A DNA stretch of 13,418 nt from GCA-2688105 sp964499445 (lineage in GTDB: Bacteria; Chloroflexota; Dehalococcoidia; Dehalococcoidales; GCA-2688105), in contig CAZCLE010000030.1 in NCBI GenBank assembly GCA_964499445.1, positions 1-13,418 of the forward strand, given 5' to 3'. The notes under the pieces were generated by a model that saw nothing but the letters and a program-made list of their open reading frames with translations, searched no databases and was not told where the DNA came from. How positions within the stretch are numbered: the stretch's first letter is position 1; each line of letters opens with the position of its first letter. The position numbers and the translations under genes are program-made. Shown here one piece after another: positions 1 to 5,425 of this stretch.

Positions 1-797
1 GGTGTCTCTTCGCTTGTCTCCTCTTCAGGTGTCACATGGAGCTTTGCAAGCCTCCAGACCTCCCCGAAGCAATTAGGGCACAGCATTACCGGTCTCAGGT
101 AGCGTGGCTCCACCTCTGCCTTGCACCCCTCACAGTGATAGGTAGCTATTGGCCGCGGCTCCGTTACCGCCTCAGCCGGCCCTGGGGTAGCGATATTTTC
201 CATTTCCCTCAATGTCTGGTCAATCAGGTCCTTAATATCTTTGACAGGGAAGCGGTACACCTGCTGCTTTGCGATAAGCTCATCCTGCTGAATGGCATAC
301 GGCAGCCGGCTTATCTCAAAGGCGTGTCCCACGCCGATGATACCCTGGTCAAGCGCCTGTTGGACCGAGGGGGAAGCGGTAGAAATCTTAATCAGCTTCT
401 CGATATAATCCCGGGTCAAACCGGTCTTTTCCTTGATTTGTTCCGGGTCAAGGTTATACTCCTGGTAAAGAGCCCCGATAACCTTAACCATCTGGCTCAC
501 CGGGGTTTTACCGCGAAGATGGTCAATGAAGATGTTTTTGGTCAGCACGTCTATCATGTCCCCTGGGATAACTACCACCTCAACTGTCGTATCCCCGTTG
601 CTTATCGCCTCCTGGAGCCGGTGGAGCCCATCGCAAAGAACGAGCTCCCCTTCTACCTCGTAGCAGATAGGCGGGGTGATTTGACCGACTGCTTTTATCG
701 ACTCTTTGAACTGCTGATAGAGCTCCTCATCGAATTGAGCCGTTACCCTTACCTCTGGGACTTTAACCAGGTGTGGGTCTACCTTGCGTAGTTTCAT
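1..797 (-). CDS. ParB-like nuclease/DNA-binding protein with C-terminal zinc ribbon, partial
   Basis: This leftward gene is open from ATG at 797 to the window edge (265 codons read, no stop), so its C-terminus is missing. Residues 1-95 look like a ParB/Srx domain: the LCDGLHRLQEA stretch (about 54-64) carries the ParB-type DGxHR box. Residues 105-166 form a helix-turn-helix region ending in GVGHAFEISRLP, very like the 'GHA..L..L' segment of ParB/Spo0J. Four cysteines (C222, C225, C240, C243) form a CxxC-x14-CxxC zinc ribbon, which is not part of classical ParB. A GGAGG site lies 5 nt before the ATG and touches the stop of the upstream membrane gene. Family knowledge: ParB proteins segregate or regulate DNA and some phage members are nucleases or CTPases. 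The role here (partition, regulation or replication) is inferred only from its place after the replication genes. Confidence 0.85.
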   Translation of the reverse strand, partial: MKLRKVDPHLVKVPEVRVTAQFDEELYQQFKESIKAVGQITPPICYEVEGELVLCDGLHRLQEAISNGDTTVEVVVIPGDMIDVLTKNIFIDHLRGKTPVSQMVKVIGALYQEYNLDPEQIKEKTGLTRDYIEKLIKISTASPSVQQALDQGIIGVGHAFEISRLPYAIQQDELIAKQQVYRFPVKDIKDLIDQTLREMENIATPGPAEAVTEPRPIATYHCEGCKAEVEPRYLRPVMLCPNCFGEVWRLAKLHVTPEEETSEET

Positions 798-800
798 TGT

Positions 801-995
801 TTACCTCCGAAGACCTTTTATTAGATATACCAAAGGAAAGCAAAAGAGTGCAGATAGCAGGGCTATCTCACTGAAAAGAATACCGGTGTTTGGCTCCTGA
901 ATGGTATAGCTCCCATATCTTACTATCAAACCGAAGGGAACTAGCAAAGCAGAAGTTACCGCCAGCAGCCCCCAGGCCAAAAAATAGTTTACCAT
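801..995 (-). CDS. Small two-helix membrane protein
   Basis: This gene encodes 64 residues with two hydrophobic segments: about 3-26 (WGLLAVTSALLVPFGLIV core) and about 40-59 (FSEIALLSALFCFPLVYLI core). A short polar loop separates them and the C-terminus is basic (KGLRR), which suggests a hairpin in the inner membrane with the tail in the cytoplasm. The start is supported by AAGGAGGT just upstream, and the gene begins 1 nt after the stop of the replisome-organizer-like gene, so the two are co-transcribed. I do not recognise the family. A holin or an immunity/superinfection protein is possible by size and topology, but its position among replication genes gives no direct support for lysis. 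Confidence 0.7.
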   Translation of the reverse strand: MVNYFLAWGLLAVTSALLVPFGLIVRYGSYTIQEPNTGILFSEIALLSALFCFPLVYLIKGLRR

Positions 996-996
996 T

Positions 997-1407
997 TTAC
1001 CTCCTTACCATGTGGCCTGTTTTGCCCTTGACGTATTTATCCGGGTCGTCAGATATTGGTTTCTGACCCCGATACCGCTTTTGCCTTTCATACTCGGATT
1101 GATAGGCTGTCCAGTTTGAGATAATGATTACCCCGTCTTTAACTTCAACTCTGCCCTCCTCTTTAGACTTTGATATGGTACTCTCCAAAAGCTCGAGGGG
1201 GATATGTAGCTGGCTGGCGATAAAATCGAAGGGGTAAGCTCTGCCGTCGTTGTCGCAGATTTTACCCCCCTGTAGGCATTGCCCGGCCATAACTATCAGG
1301 TCAGCCCACACCCCTCTCTCCGCAGGCTCTAACTGCCACCTTATCGAGCCATGCAGCCAGCCGGCAATGTGTATCTTTACCCAGGTCATTCTAACTTGCC
1401 CTCTCAT
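997..1407 (-). CDS. Phage replisome-organizer-like (DnaD/DnaB-loader type) N-terminal domain protein
   Basis: This 136-residue protein begins MRGQVRMTWVKIHIAGWL. The WVKIH...W.L.P.ERG.W.DL...AG pattern (residues 9-42), followed by a winged-helix-like stretch (58-100, ending GVIIISNWTAYQ), matches what I know of the phage replisome organizer N-terminal domain. That domain binds the origin and recruits helicase-loading proteins. A basic tail follows (ERQKRYRGQK). It is shorter than full replication initiators, so a separate helicase or loader partner would be expected outside the window. GGAGG lies 5 nt before ATG 1407; an internal Met at residue 7 lacks such a site. The gene is first after the repeat-rich promoter region at 1435-1521, which fits an initiator next to its own binding sites. 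The family call rests on motif resemblance, not on a search. Confidence 0.65.
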   Translation of the reverse strand: MRGQVRMTWVKIHIAGWLHGSIRWQLEPAERGVWADLIVMAGQCLQGGKICDNDGRAYPFDFIASQLHIPLELLESTISKSKEEGRVEVKDGVIIISNWTAYQSEYERQKRYRGQKPISDDPDKYVKGKTGHMVRR

Positions 1408-1434
1408 GGTACCTCCTTATCCTATTTTAACCCC

Positions 1435-1478
1435 ATTCTGTAACTTACGTTGTTAGTTTGTCAAGTCAATTCTGTAAC
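1435..1478. repeat. Pair of direct repeats ATTCTGTAAC overlapping the promoter (operator or iteron candidate)
   Basis: The 10-mer ATTCTGTAAC occurs at 1435-1444 and again at 1469-1478, 34 bp apart. Both copies are followed by related GTTG/TTGTTA sequence (1448-1455 and 1479-1489), so the similarity extends to about 20 bp. The left copy overlaps the leftward -10 and the right copy lies just upstream of the -35, a usual operator layout. The core CTGTAAC resembles the CTGTAAAC arms around the other early promoter at 3511-3559. Confidence 0.5.
1437..1464 (-). promoter_or_regulatory. Candidate sigma-70 promoter for the replisome organizer/ParB genes
   Basis: Read leftward there is a perfect -35 TTGACA (1464-1459), a 16-nt spacer and a weak -10 TACAGA (1442-1437). 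The site lies 30 nt upstream of the start codon at 1407, behind a strong ribosome binding site. The -10 overlaps one copy of the ATTCTGTAAC direct repeat, so a repressor on that repeat would block polymerase. The perfect -35 supports the call; the poor -10 weakens it. Confidence 0.45.
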
Positions 1479-1491
1479 GTTGGTTGTTAAT

Positions 1492-1521
1492 GCTCTATTC
1501 TTATCTCTTCTATTCTTATCT
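1492..1521. repeat. Two tandem 15-bp pyrimidine-rich repeats
   Basis: The units at 1492-1506 and 1507-1521 are adjacent and share CTATTCTTATCT, differing only near the 5' end. They sit in a 45-nt tract of almost pure pyrimidine on the + strand, directly upstream of the replisome-organizer-like gene. Tandem iterons beside an initiator gene are typical of a phage origin. With only two copies this stays a suggestion. Confidence 0.45.
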
Positions 1522-1566
1522 TCTCTCTTCTTTTCTTAGGGAGGGAGAGTACGAGAGGGGGGGATA

Positions 1567-1836
1567 TTAAAACAACCGAGCTTGCCCGTACTTCTCCAAG
1601 AGTAAAGAAGGGTAGCATTTTGCCTGTACTTTTAAGTGGCACTTAGCACAGAGCAGGAGAAGGTTAGATGGTGAGTTGTTTCGAGGGTTGAAGTCAATAT
1701 GGTGAACAGTTAGAGGATTGCGAGGTCTATTACCATATTGGCCGCAGCCCTCACAGGTATAGTTTCTATCGCCTCTTATCTGTAGGCTGATTTCCCTCCA
1801 GTTCTTAGGATAGGCTGCTCTGGTCTCTGGCCTCAT
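1567..1836 (-). CDS. HNH endonuclease
   Basis: This 89-residue protein has the full HNH zinc-finger layout: C28xxC31, then VHHIDFNPRNN (residues 44-54) with the catalytic His pair H45/H46 and Asp48, Asn58, and C63xxCH67. This ββα-metal fold cleaves DNA in homing, restriction and phage packaging nucleases. It is a single compact domain with no obvious extra DNA-binding domain. Its first 32 nt overlap the end of the RecT-like gene, and AAGG lies just before ATG 1836, which points to translational coupling. It sits in the early/recombination module, not beside a terminase, so I favour a role in recombination or host DNA attack, or a free-standing homing nuclease, over head packaging. Confidence 0.85.
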   Translation of the reverse strand: MRPETRAAYPKNWREISLQIRGDRNYTCEGCGQYGNRPRNPLTVHHIDFNPRNNSPSNLLLLCAKCHLKVQAKCYPSLLLEKYGQARLF

Positions 1837-2653
1837 ATTCCTTTTCCTCGCTCCCCCCGATAGGGAAGGCTCTCCTGAGCACCTGCCACTCAGACCTCTT
1901 CTGGGCTAGCTGCCAGGGGTGAGCTGCTACCACCGGCGCAGCTAACTTAGTAGAGTCCCTCTTACTCTTGGCCGTCATCTCCTCCTGGGTAACTATCCCC
2001 AGCCCGGTAAAGGTGGAGCCTGTCTCGGTAAATTGAACCTCGGCAACCCAGGCATGGTCTTCCTCTCCTATCAGATACTGCTTTCTCTCAATCTCAGTTA
2101 GTGGGCGTGAGCTCAGGGTGTAGGCTTTACCGGACCGCTCGGCGTGGTACAGGTAGCCGTCAATGGTGATATACGGCTTACCATACATCAGCACTACATG
2201 GCTCCGGTACGGGTCCAGCCCATACTCCTTAGCATAGACTACCAGGCCCTTTATGAGCCCTTCACCAAGGAGCTCACCGGTGGCAAGGTCCACGTGGGGG
2301 ACCAGGGCGTTTAGGAAATCCCGGGGTTTCTTTTCTTGAGTCATGGCTGTCCTCCTCTGTCGTTTTCTTATATTATCCTGGATAGGTCCGGATGGTAGCT
2401 GGCCGATTTTATCAAGCTCGGTTAGTGATAGCTGCCTGGTAACTGCATCTGGATAATGCCCTGGGGTATGTACTGGCTCTGTGCGCCCATCCCCCAGGAG
2501 ATTTGCTACTGTCTCAGGATGAAAACTCTCTCCACACCTCAGCGTCCAGCACTTTTCTCCGCTGTGCCATGCTACCACCAGCGGCGTCTTGTGCTCGGCA
2601 CAGACATTGCGCTCCGCGGTATGTTTCAGCATCTCATAATCCCCTTTTATCAT
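1805..2653 (-). CDS. RecT/Bet-like single-strand annealing protein with N-terminal Cys domain and internal start
   Basis: This 282-residue protein has two parts. Residues 1-103 hold Cys/His positions (C18, H21, C35, C40, H45) that could bind zinc, then a linker. Residues 104-282 carry KEYGLDPYRSHVVLMYGKPY (about 141-160) and TIDGYLYHAERSG, then HPWQLAQKRSEWQVLRRAFP near 245-264. This resembles the 'YGLnP...h...YggkpYi.idG' and 'RraFP' motifs I associate with RecT/Redβ-type annealing proteins, which anneal ssDNA during phage recombination. ATG 2653 overlaps the previous gene's stop as ATGA and has GGAG upstream. A second, stronger site, GAGGAGG, lies 6 nt before the in-frame ATG at 2344 and would give a 179-aa short form. 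The HNH gene overlaps its end. The annealing function is inferred from motif resemblance. Confidence 0.6.
   Translation of the reverse strand: MIKGDYEMLKHTAERNVCAEHKTPLVVAWHSGEKCWTLRCGESFHPETVANLLGDGRTEPVHTPGHYPDAVTRQLSLTELDKIGQLPSGPIQDNIRKRQRRTAMTQEKKPRDFLNALVPHVDLATGELLGEGLIKGLVVYAKEYGLDPYRSHVVLMYGKPYITIDGYLYHAERSGKAYTLSSRPLTEIERKQYLIGEEDHAWVAEVQFTETGSTFTGLGIVTQEEMTAKSKRDSTKLAAPVVAAHPWQLAQKRSEWQVLRRAFPIGGSEEKEYEARDQSSLS
2342..2357 (-). promoter_or_regulatory. Internal ribosome binding site and start inside the RecT-like gene
   Basis: On the leftward strand GAGGAGG (2357-2351) is followed 6 nt later by ATG (2344-2342), in frame with the long ORF. It is better than the site at the long start (GGAGAG) and falls exactly at the boundary between the Cys-containing N-terminus and the RecT-like core. 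It therefore either marks the true start of the core or makes a second, shorter product. Confidence 0.6.
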
Positions 2654-2829
2654 GCTGTCTCTCCTGGAAGTAGCCGTTTATAGTTATGGTGCTTAGAATG
2701 GCGGGAAGTGATAATGCGCTTCCCGGCTTCAATGTCTAGCTTGAGAGCTTCCTTTTCAGTCTCTTCTAATCTGTGTCCAAATAGCAAAAGCACCTTTTCA
2801 GTCTTCTCAATCGCTTCAACTAAGGTCAT
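2650..2829 (-). CDS. Small charged helical protein (59 aa), unknown
   Basis: This gene was read directly from the strand: MTLVEAIEKTEKVLLLFGHR and onward, ending KRLLPGETA and a TGA that overlaps the next ATG as ATGA. AAAGGAGG lies 7 nt before the ATG, so translation is well supported. The first ~38 residues are a charged amphipathic helix rich in Glu and Lys; the last ~20 are basic and His-rich (TSRHSKHHNYKR). I do not recognise a family. Its position fills what would otherwise be a gap between the Cys-rich gene and the RecT-like gene, and the four genes around it are linked by overlaps. It may be a small accessory or nucleic-acid-binding protein of the early module, but nothing stronger can be said. 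Confidence 0.75.
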   Translation of the reverse strand: MTLVEAIEKTEKVLLLFGHRLEETEKEALKLDIEAGKRIITSRHSKHHNYKRLLPGETA

Positions 2830-2841
2830 ATCACACCTCCT

Positions 2842-3054
2842 TTACCTGGTGAATTGCCCTGAGTGGGGCATCTTATCTTTTATCTCATCTAAGAATGCCC
2901 TGATATACGAAAGGTCATATGATTCGGTTACTCTGACACATCGGTGATTCCGTTTATCCCACCAGGCACACTCCTCTCTGAGACAGTCCACAGCTCTTGT
3001 TACCTTACTGTCTTTACTCTCATGGTCTACGCTACTTAATAGCGGACACTTCAT
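2842..3054 (-). CDS. Small Cys-rich protein with CxxxxCAWW motif
   Basis: This 70-residue protein has cysteines at 3, 24, 29 and 39. The central DCLREECAWWDKRNHRC segment (23-39) is a recognisable small-protein signature that I have seen in other phage-like and anaerobe genomes, without a known function. Four well-spaced cysteines suggest bound zinc or an Fe-S cluster. The C-terminal half is a charged helix (YDLSYIRAFLDEIKDK). The start overlaps the stop of the ribbon-helix-helix gene as ATGA, so it is translationally coupled and may work with that protein. The alternative is a purely structural metal-knuckle protein. Confidence 0.75.
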   Translation of the reverse strand: MKCPLLSSVDHESKDSKVTRAVDCLREECAWWDKRNHRCVRVTESYDLSYIRAFLDEIKDKMPHSGQFTR

Positions 3055-3290
3055 TTTAGCCTCCTCTCCTCCAGGTCAGCTCTTTCAAGCCTTGCCTGTC
3101 TGATAATATCTTGCTCTTCCCCCCTTTTTGCCAGGAGTGGATGATTAGGCCCCAGGGTGTCAGGGATAGCCTTAATGGTTTCCATAACAGAGCACAGCCT
3201 TTGAACCACCCCGTCAAAGGTCTCCCTCTTACCCCGCAGCGCCTCGAGCCGGTTATAGGTGTCTTCATGTATCCTGATTAGCTTATTCAA
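3051..3290 (-). CDS. Ribbon-helix-helix-like (antitoxin/DUF7557-type) regulator
   Basis: This 79-residue protein begins NKLIRIHEDTYNRLEALRGK, then RETFDGVVQRL: a beta strand with alternating basic and hydrophobic residues, then two helices, with the 'LRGKrETFDdVI.rL' pattern typical of VapB-like/DUF7557 ribbon-helix-helix proteins. Such proteins bind operators as dimers. The rest is a charged helical tail. The start codon is TTG (3290), preceded at 6 nt by GGAGGAGG; no in-frame ATG is better placed. No toxin partner of recognised type sits beside it, since the next gene is a Cys-rich protein. I therefore think it is an early viral regulator, possibly of the promoter at 3521-3549 just upstream, rather than a toxin-antitoxin component. 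Confidence 0.65.
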   Translation of the reverse strand: MNKLIRIHEDTYNRLEALRGKRETFDGVVQRLCSVMETIKAIPDTLGPNHPLLAKRGEEQDIIRQARLERADLEERRLK

Positions 3291-3303
3291 CTTTCACCTC
3301 CTC

Positions 3304-3489
3304 CTACTCTTTATTTCTGGCTGCCGCGTAGGCTTCCCTGGCTGGTTTCATGGCTGCCTCGTAGGCTTCCCTGGCTTGTTTCCTGGCTGCCGCGTAGGCT
3401 TCATCGGCTTGTTTCATGGCTGCCGCGTAGGCTTCATCGGCTTGTTTCATGGCTGCCTCGTAGGCTTCCCTGGCTGGTTCCTTTCCCAT
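3304..3489 (-). CDS. Hendecad-repeat coiled-coil protein (61 aa)
   Basis: Almost the whole protein is five 11-residue repeats of the type EAY(E/A)AA(M/R)K(Q/P)A(D/R), flanked by MGKEPAR and RNKE. Eleven-residue periodicity favours a right-handed or straight coiled coil. One face is Ala/Tyr/Met, the other Lys/Glu/Asp/Arg. The start at 3489 is chosen because AAGGAGGT lies 7 nt upstream; a longer reading to 3549 would start inside the promoter. It is the first gene after the strong early promoter, so it is likely abundant early after infection. Function unknown: DNA mimicry or a host-interaction scaffold are guesses. The repeat unit is also a near-perfect 33-bp DNA repeat, so copy number may vary between relatives. 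Confidence 0.8.
   Translation of the reverse strand: MGKEPAREAYEAAMKQADEAYAAAMKQADEAYAAARKQAREAYEAAMKPAREAYAAARNKE
3317..3481. repeat. Five tandem 33-bp repeats within a coding region
   Basis: The units at 3317, 3350, 3383, 3416 and 3449 are 33 bp each, all share GGCTGCC(G/T)CGTAGGCTTC and differ at a few positions. They encode the 11-residue repeats of the coiled-coil protein. No spacers separate them, so this is not a CRISPR array. Confidence 0.9.
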
Positions 3490-3510
3490 TGTTTTTACCT
3501 CCTTCAAATA

Positions 3511-3559
3511 CTGTAAACACAGTATAACACATAAACAATACCTTGTCAATAGTTTACAG
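3511..3559. promoter_or_regulatory. Inverted repeat operator flanking the early promoter
   Basis: CTGTAAAC (3511-3518) and its exact reverse complement GTTTACAG (3552-3559) bracket the promoter. The arms are 41 bp apart centre to centre, about four helical turns, so they face the same side of the DNA. One lies upstream of the -35, the other over the transcription start. This suits a repressor that loops or binds cooperatively. Confidence 0.6.
3521..3549 (-). promoter_or_regulatory. Strong sigma-70 promoter of the early leftward operon
   Basis: Read leftward: perfect -35 TTGACA (3549-3544), 17-nt spacer, -10 TATACT (3526-3521). Spacing is optimal and the -10 matches 5 of 6. Transcription would begin near 3514, giving a short leader before the coiled-coil gene at 3489. 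Confidence 0.85.
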
Positions 3560-3600
3560 AAAAATAGCTATAGCTGGGTCGCACTATAATGGTTATGGAT

Positions 3601-3639
3601 ATAAAAAGAGGGCCCGGGTGAATGGTGGGACACCCGGGC
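3601..3639 (-). terminator. Rho-independent terminator of the virion operon
   Basis: Leftward RNA forms GCCCGGGTG (3639-3631), a 10-nt loop and CACCCGGGC (3620-3612), a perfect 9-bp GC-rich stem, followed by CCTCTTTTTAT. It sits 45 nt after the last virion gene and just before the early promoter, separating the two leftward units. Confidence 0.85.
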
Positions 3640-3683
3640 TCAGGATAAAGGAGGACATCGAGAAAGCGCTTAGCATAGGTATT

Positions 3684-3818
3684 CTACCATTCAAAGAGAG
3701 TTTTGTCTACCTGGATTTGGCGCTCAGCGCCTCTGTCTATCTCTTCCTCGTCCTCCTCGTCCTCATCCTCATCGTCTGGCGTTCTTGGTGGTGCTATTAC
3801 CCTGTTAAGGTAGACCAT
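3684..3818 (-). CDS. Small acidic protein (44 aa), unknown
   Basis: This short gene was read from the strand. It starts MVYLNRVIAPPRTP, then has an acidic run from about residue 15 to 28 (DDEDEDEEDEEEID), and ends VDKTLFEW before TAG. The ATG lies inside the end of the 538-aa gene (14-nt overlap) and has GGAG 7 nt upstream, so it is probably coupled to it. It is the last gene before the terminator. I do not recognise it. Acidic tails can chaperone or scaffold basic virion or DNA-bound proteins. The other strand is open here too, but has no comparable ribosome binding site. Confidence 0.6.
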   Translation of the reverse strand: MVYLNRVIAPPRTPDDEDEDEEDEEEIDRGAERQIQVDKTLFEW

Positions 3819-5421
3819 GTTTCCACTCCGCAACCAGGCCATCATACTCAGTTTGTACCCTGGTAAGCTCGGCTTCGGCCCTGTGCAGCGCCACCCTTAA
3901 CTCGTCCCTCTTTTTGGTGGCTGCCTCGGGTAAGGGCTGTCCAATGATTAGGCCTCTCTCCTCTTCTTTGATGGCCCGCTCAAGAGCTTTTACCTCACCG
4001 GTTAGTTTTACCACCACCTCACCGGCTTTTATCAGCTCCTCCGGCATCAGTGCCACCTCCTTGCCTATCGCTCTCTTGTACTTGGTGGTCAGGTCCTTAA
4101 ACTCGTCATAGGTTTCAGGACTCCCCTCTAAAGCGCCTACGTTTACGTCCAGGAGATACTCTGCCTGAGAGAGATTATAGTTCAAGTCCATGAGTAAGTC
4201 TATCCCCTCGTCCCTGGTTAGGGTAGCTTTCTTGACCCCTTTATATATCTCCGACTTGGTAAGCGCCTTGCCCTCGTCCATCTGTCCTGCTTCCACCGAC
4301 TTCTTTTTGGTCTGTATCATCTCCTCAACCCGGTCTCCAGGCATACCCAGCGCGGTTAGCTCACTTCTTACATCAACCTCGGTAATCCAGCCGTTAGACC
4401 ACCTTGCCATCAGGTCAGGGAAGGCGACATAGACCTTAGTCCACAGTACATAGTTTTCCAGGTCTTTACCAAAGTAGCCCTGGCGCTGGTAGAGACTTCT
4501 TAACTCGGACTCGTCTATCGTCCTCATATCCCACCAGCGCCGGATGTCAACCCTGGTAGGAATAGACCTGACTAGCTGGAGCAGGTGGTCCTGCCAGTAA
4601 GCACTATAGCCCATAGTGCGATAGGCTAACTTTATCGCTGCCTCAGCTTCGCCTTCTCCCCCGGGTCCCCCAACCTCGTCACTACCGACTAACGGAGTCC
4701 CCAGCAGCCCTCTCCGGTATATCTCCCCCAGCTCGTATCGTCCCGGCTGTATCCAGTGTGAGAACCAGTATTTATTAGCCCAGTCTCTAGGCTCTTCATT
4801 GGTGATACCTATCAAGGACATGGGGTCTGTTATCCAGCCTGGGGCATCATAAAACTGGCGCCACTTAGCGATAACCTGGGGGTCGAAGGCTGAGAAGTCG
4901 GCAAAGCGGACCATGTCCGGCAGCGGCGGAATTACCTTCGAGAGTTCATGCCAATGGCCAATATCCTCATCGTTATAGCCAAGCCAGGATAAATACTGGT
5001 CCACTGTTTCCCGGCTTATCGCACCACGCCACTTCAGGCCCAGAAGTTGGCTGGGGTTGAGGATTACATTACTGGTAACAGAGTTTACCGCGTAAGCTAG
5101 AGGCAGAAATATAGCGTCTATTATCTTTCCTAAAGCTCCTCCAATAAGAGCATTACCGGCGCTATAACCGAATAACGCAGCAACTTCGCCTTTGGGCTCT
5201 TTAAGCTCATCTAAGAGTGGTTTTATCTCAGGAGGAACCTTACCAGTCGCTTCTAACGTGTCAATAAGCGGCTTTAACGAGGGTTGCGCCGCTTTGCCCA
5301 GGACATCGAAGAAGAGTTCAATCCCAAAGCTAAGCCAGCCAGACATCCAGCCTTTGAGGGCATCACCCCACTTAGCTCGCCAGTTTTCGATTGTGCCTTC
5401 AATTCGTTCTGAAATCTTCAT
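3805..5421 (-). CDS. Large helical-repeat virion-associated protein (538 aa)
   Basis: I do not recognise a named family. The N-terminus is Trp-rich and amphipathic (NWRAKWGDALKGWMSGWL, residues 13-30), followed by a weakly hydrophobic Gly/Ala stretch (about 80-120). Four degenerate helical repeats follow at about 131-173, 299-341, 342-374 and 398-426, each of the form G-x-I-(S/T)-x3-(V/L)-x3-L-x3-(G/N)-(Y/M). A Gly-rich linker lies at 249-258, and a charged coiled coil closes the protein (about 465-533). I chose ATG 5421, 4 nt after the previous stop, because a longer frame to 5556 runs inside the preceding gene without a ribosome binding site. It could be an internal, scaffold or genome-delivery protein. 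A tape measure is an alternative, but no tail genes surround it. Confidence 0.6.
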   Translation of the reverse strand: MKISERIEGTIENWRAKWGDALKGWMSGWLSFGIELFFDVLGKAAQPSLKPLIDTLEATGKVPPEIKPLLDELKEPKGEVAALFGYSAGNALIGGALGKIIDAIFLPLAYAVNSVTSNVILNPSQLLGLKWRGAISRETVDQYLSWLGYNDEDIGHWHELSKVIPPLPDMVRFADFSAFDPQVIAKWRQFYDAPGWITDPMSLIGITNEEPRDWANKYWFSHWIQPGRYELGEIYRRGLLGTPLVGSDEVGGPGGEGEAEAAIKLAYRTMGYSAYWQDHLLQLVRSIPTRVDIRRWWDMRTIDESELRSLYQRQGYFGKDLENYVLWTKVYVAFPDLMARWSNGWITEVDVRSELTALGMPGDRVEEMIQTKKKSVEAGQMDEGKALTKSEIYKGVKKATLTRDEGIDLLMDLNYNLSQAEYLLDVNVGALEGSPETYDEFKDLTTKYKRAIGKEVALMPEELIKAGEVVVKLTGEVKALERAIKEEERGLIIGQPLPEAATKKRDELRVALHRAEAELTRVQTEYDGLVAEWKHGLP

Positions 5422-5425
5422 CACT

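Noticed and set aside
36..791. Long rightward open frame of 251 codons
   Set aside because: The leftward frame over the same DNA has a strong ribosome binding site and clear ParB and zinc-ribbon motifs; the rightward frame shows no domain and no ribosome binding site.
1536..1562. G-quadruplex from G runs on the + strand
   Set aside because: One connecting loop is about 12 nt and there is no functional context; too weak to list as a feature.
3317..3481. CRISPR array
   Set aside because: The 33-bp units are directly adjacent without spacers and are coding.
3259..3516. Rightward Gly/Phe-rich repeat protein
   Set aside because: It is the reverse reading of the 33-bp repeats of the coiled-coil gene, which has the better start and composition.
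3543..3866. Rightward open frame of 107 codons with a hydrophobic stretch
   Set aside because: It runs through the early promoter and the virion terminator, and the hydrophobic stretch is the mirror of an acidic-coding tract on the other strand. No ribosome binding site was seen.
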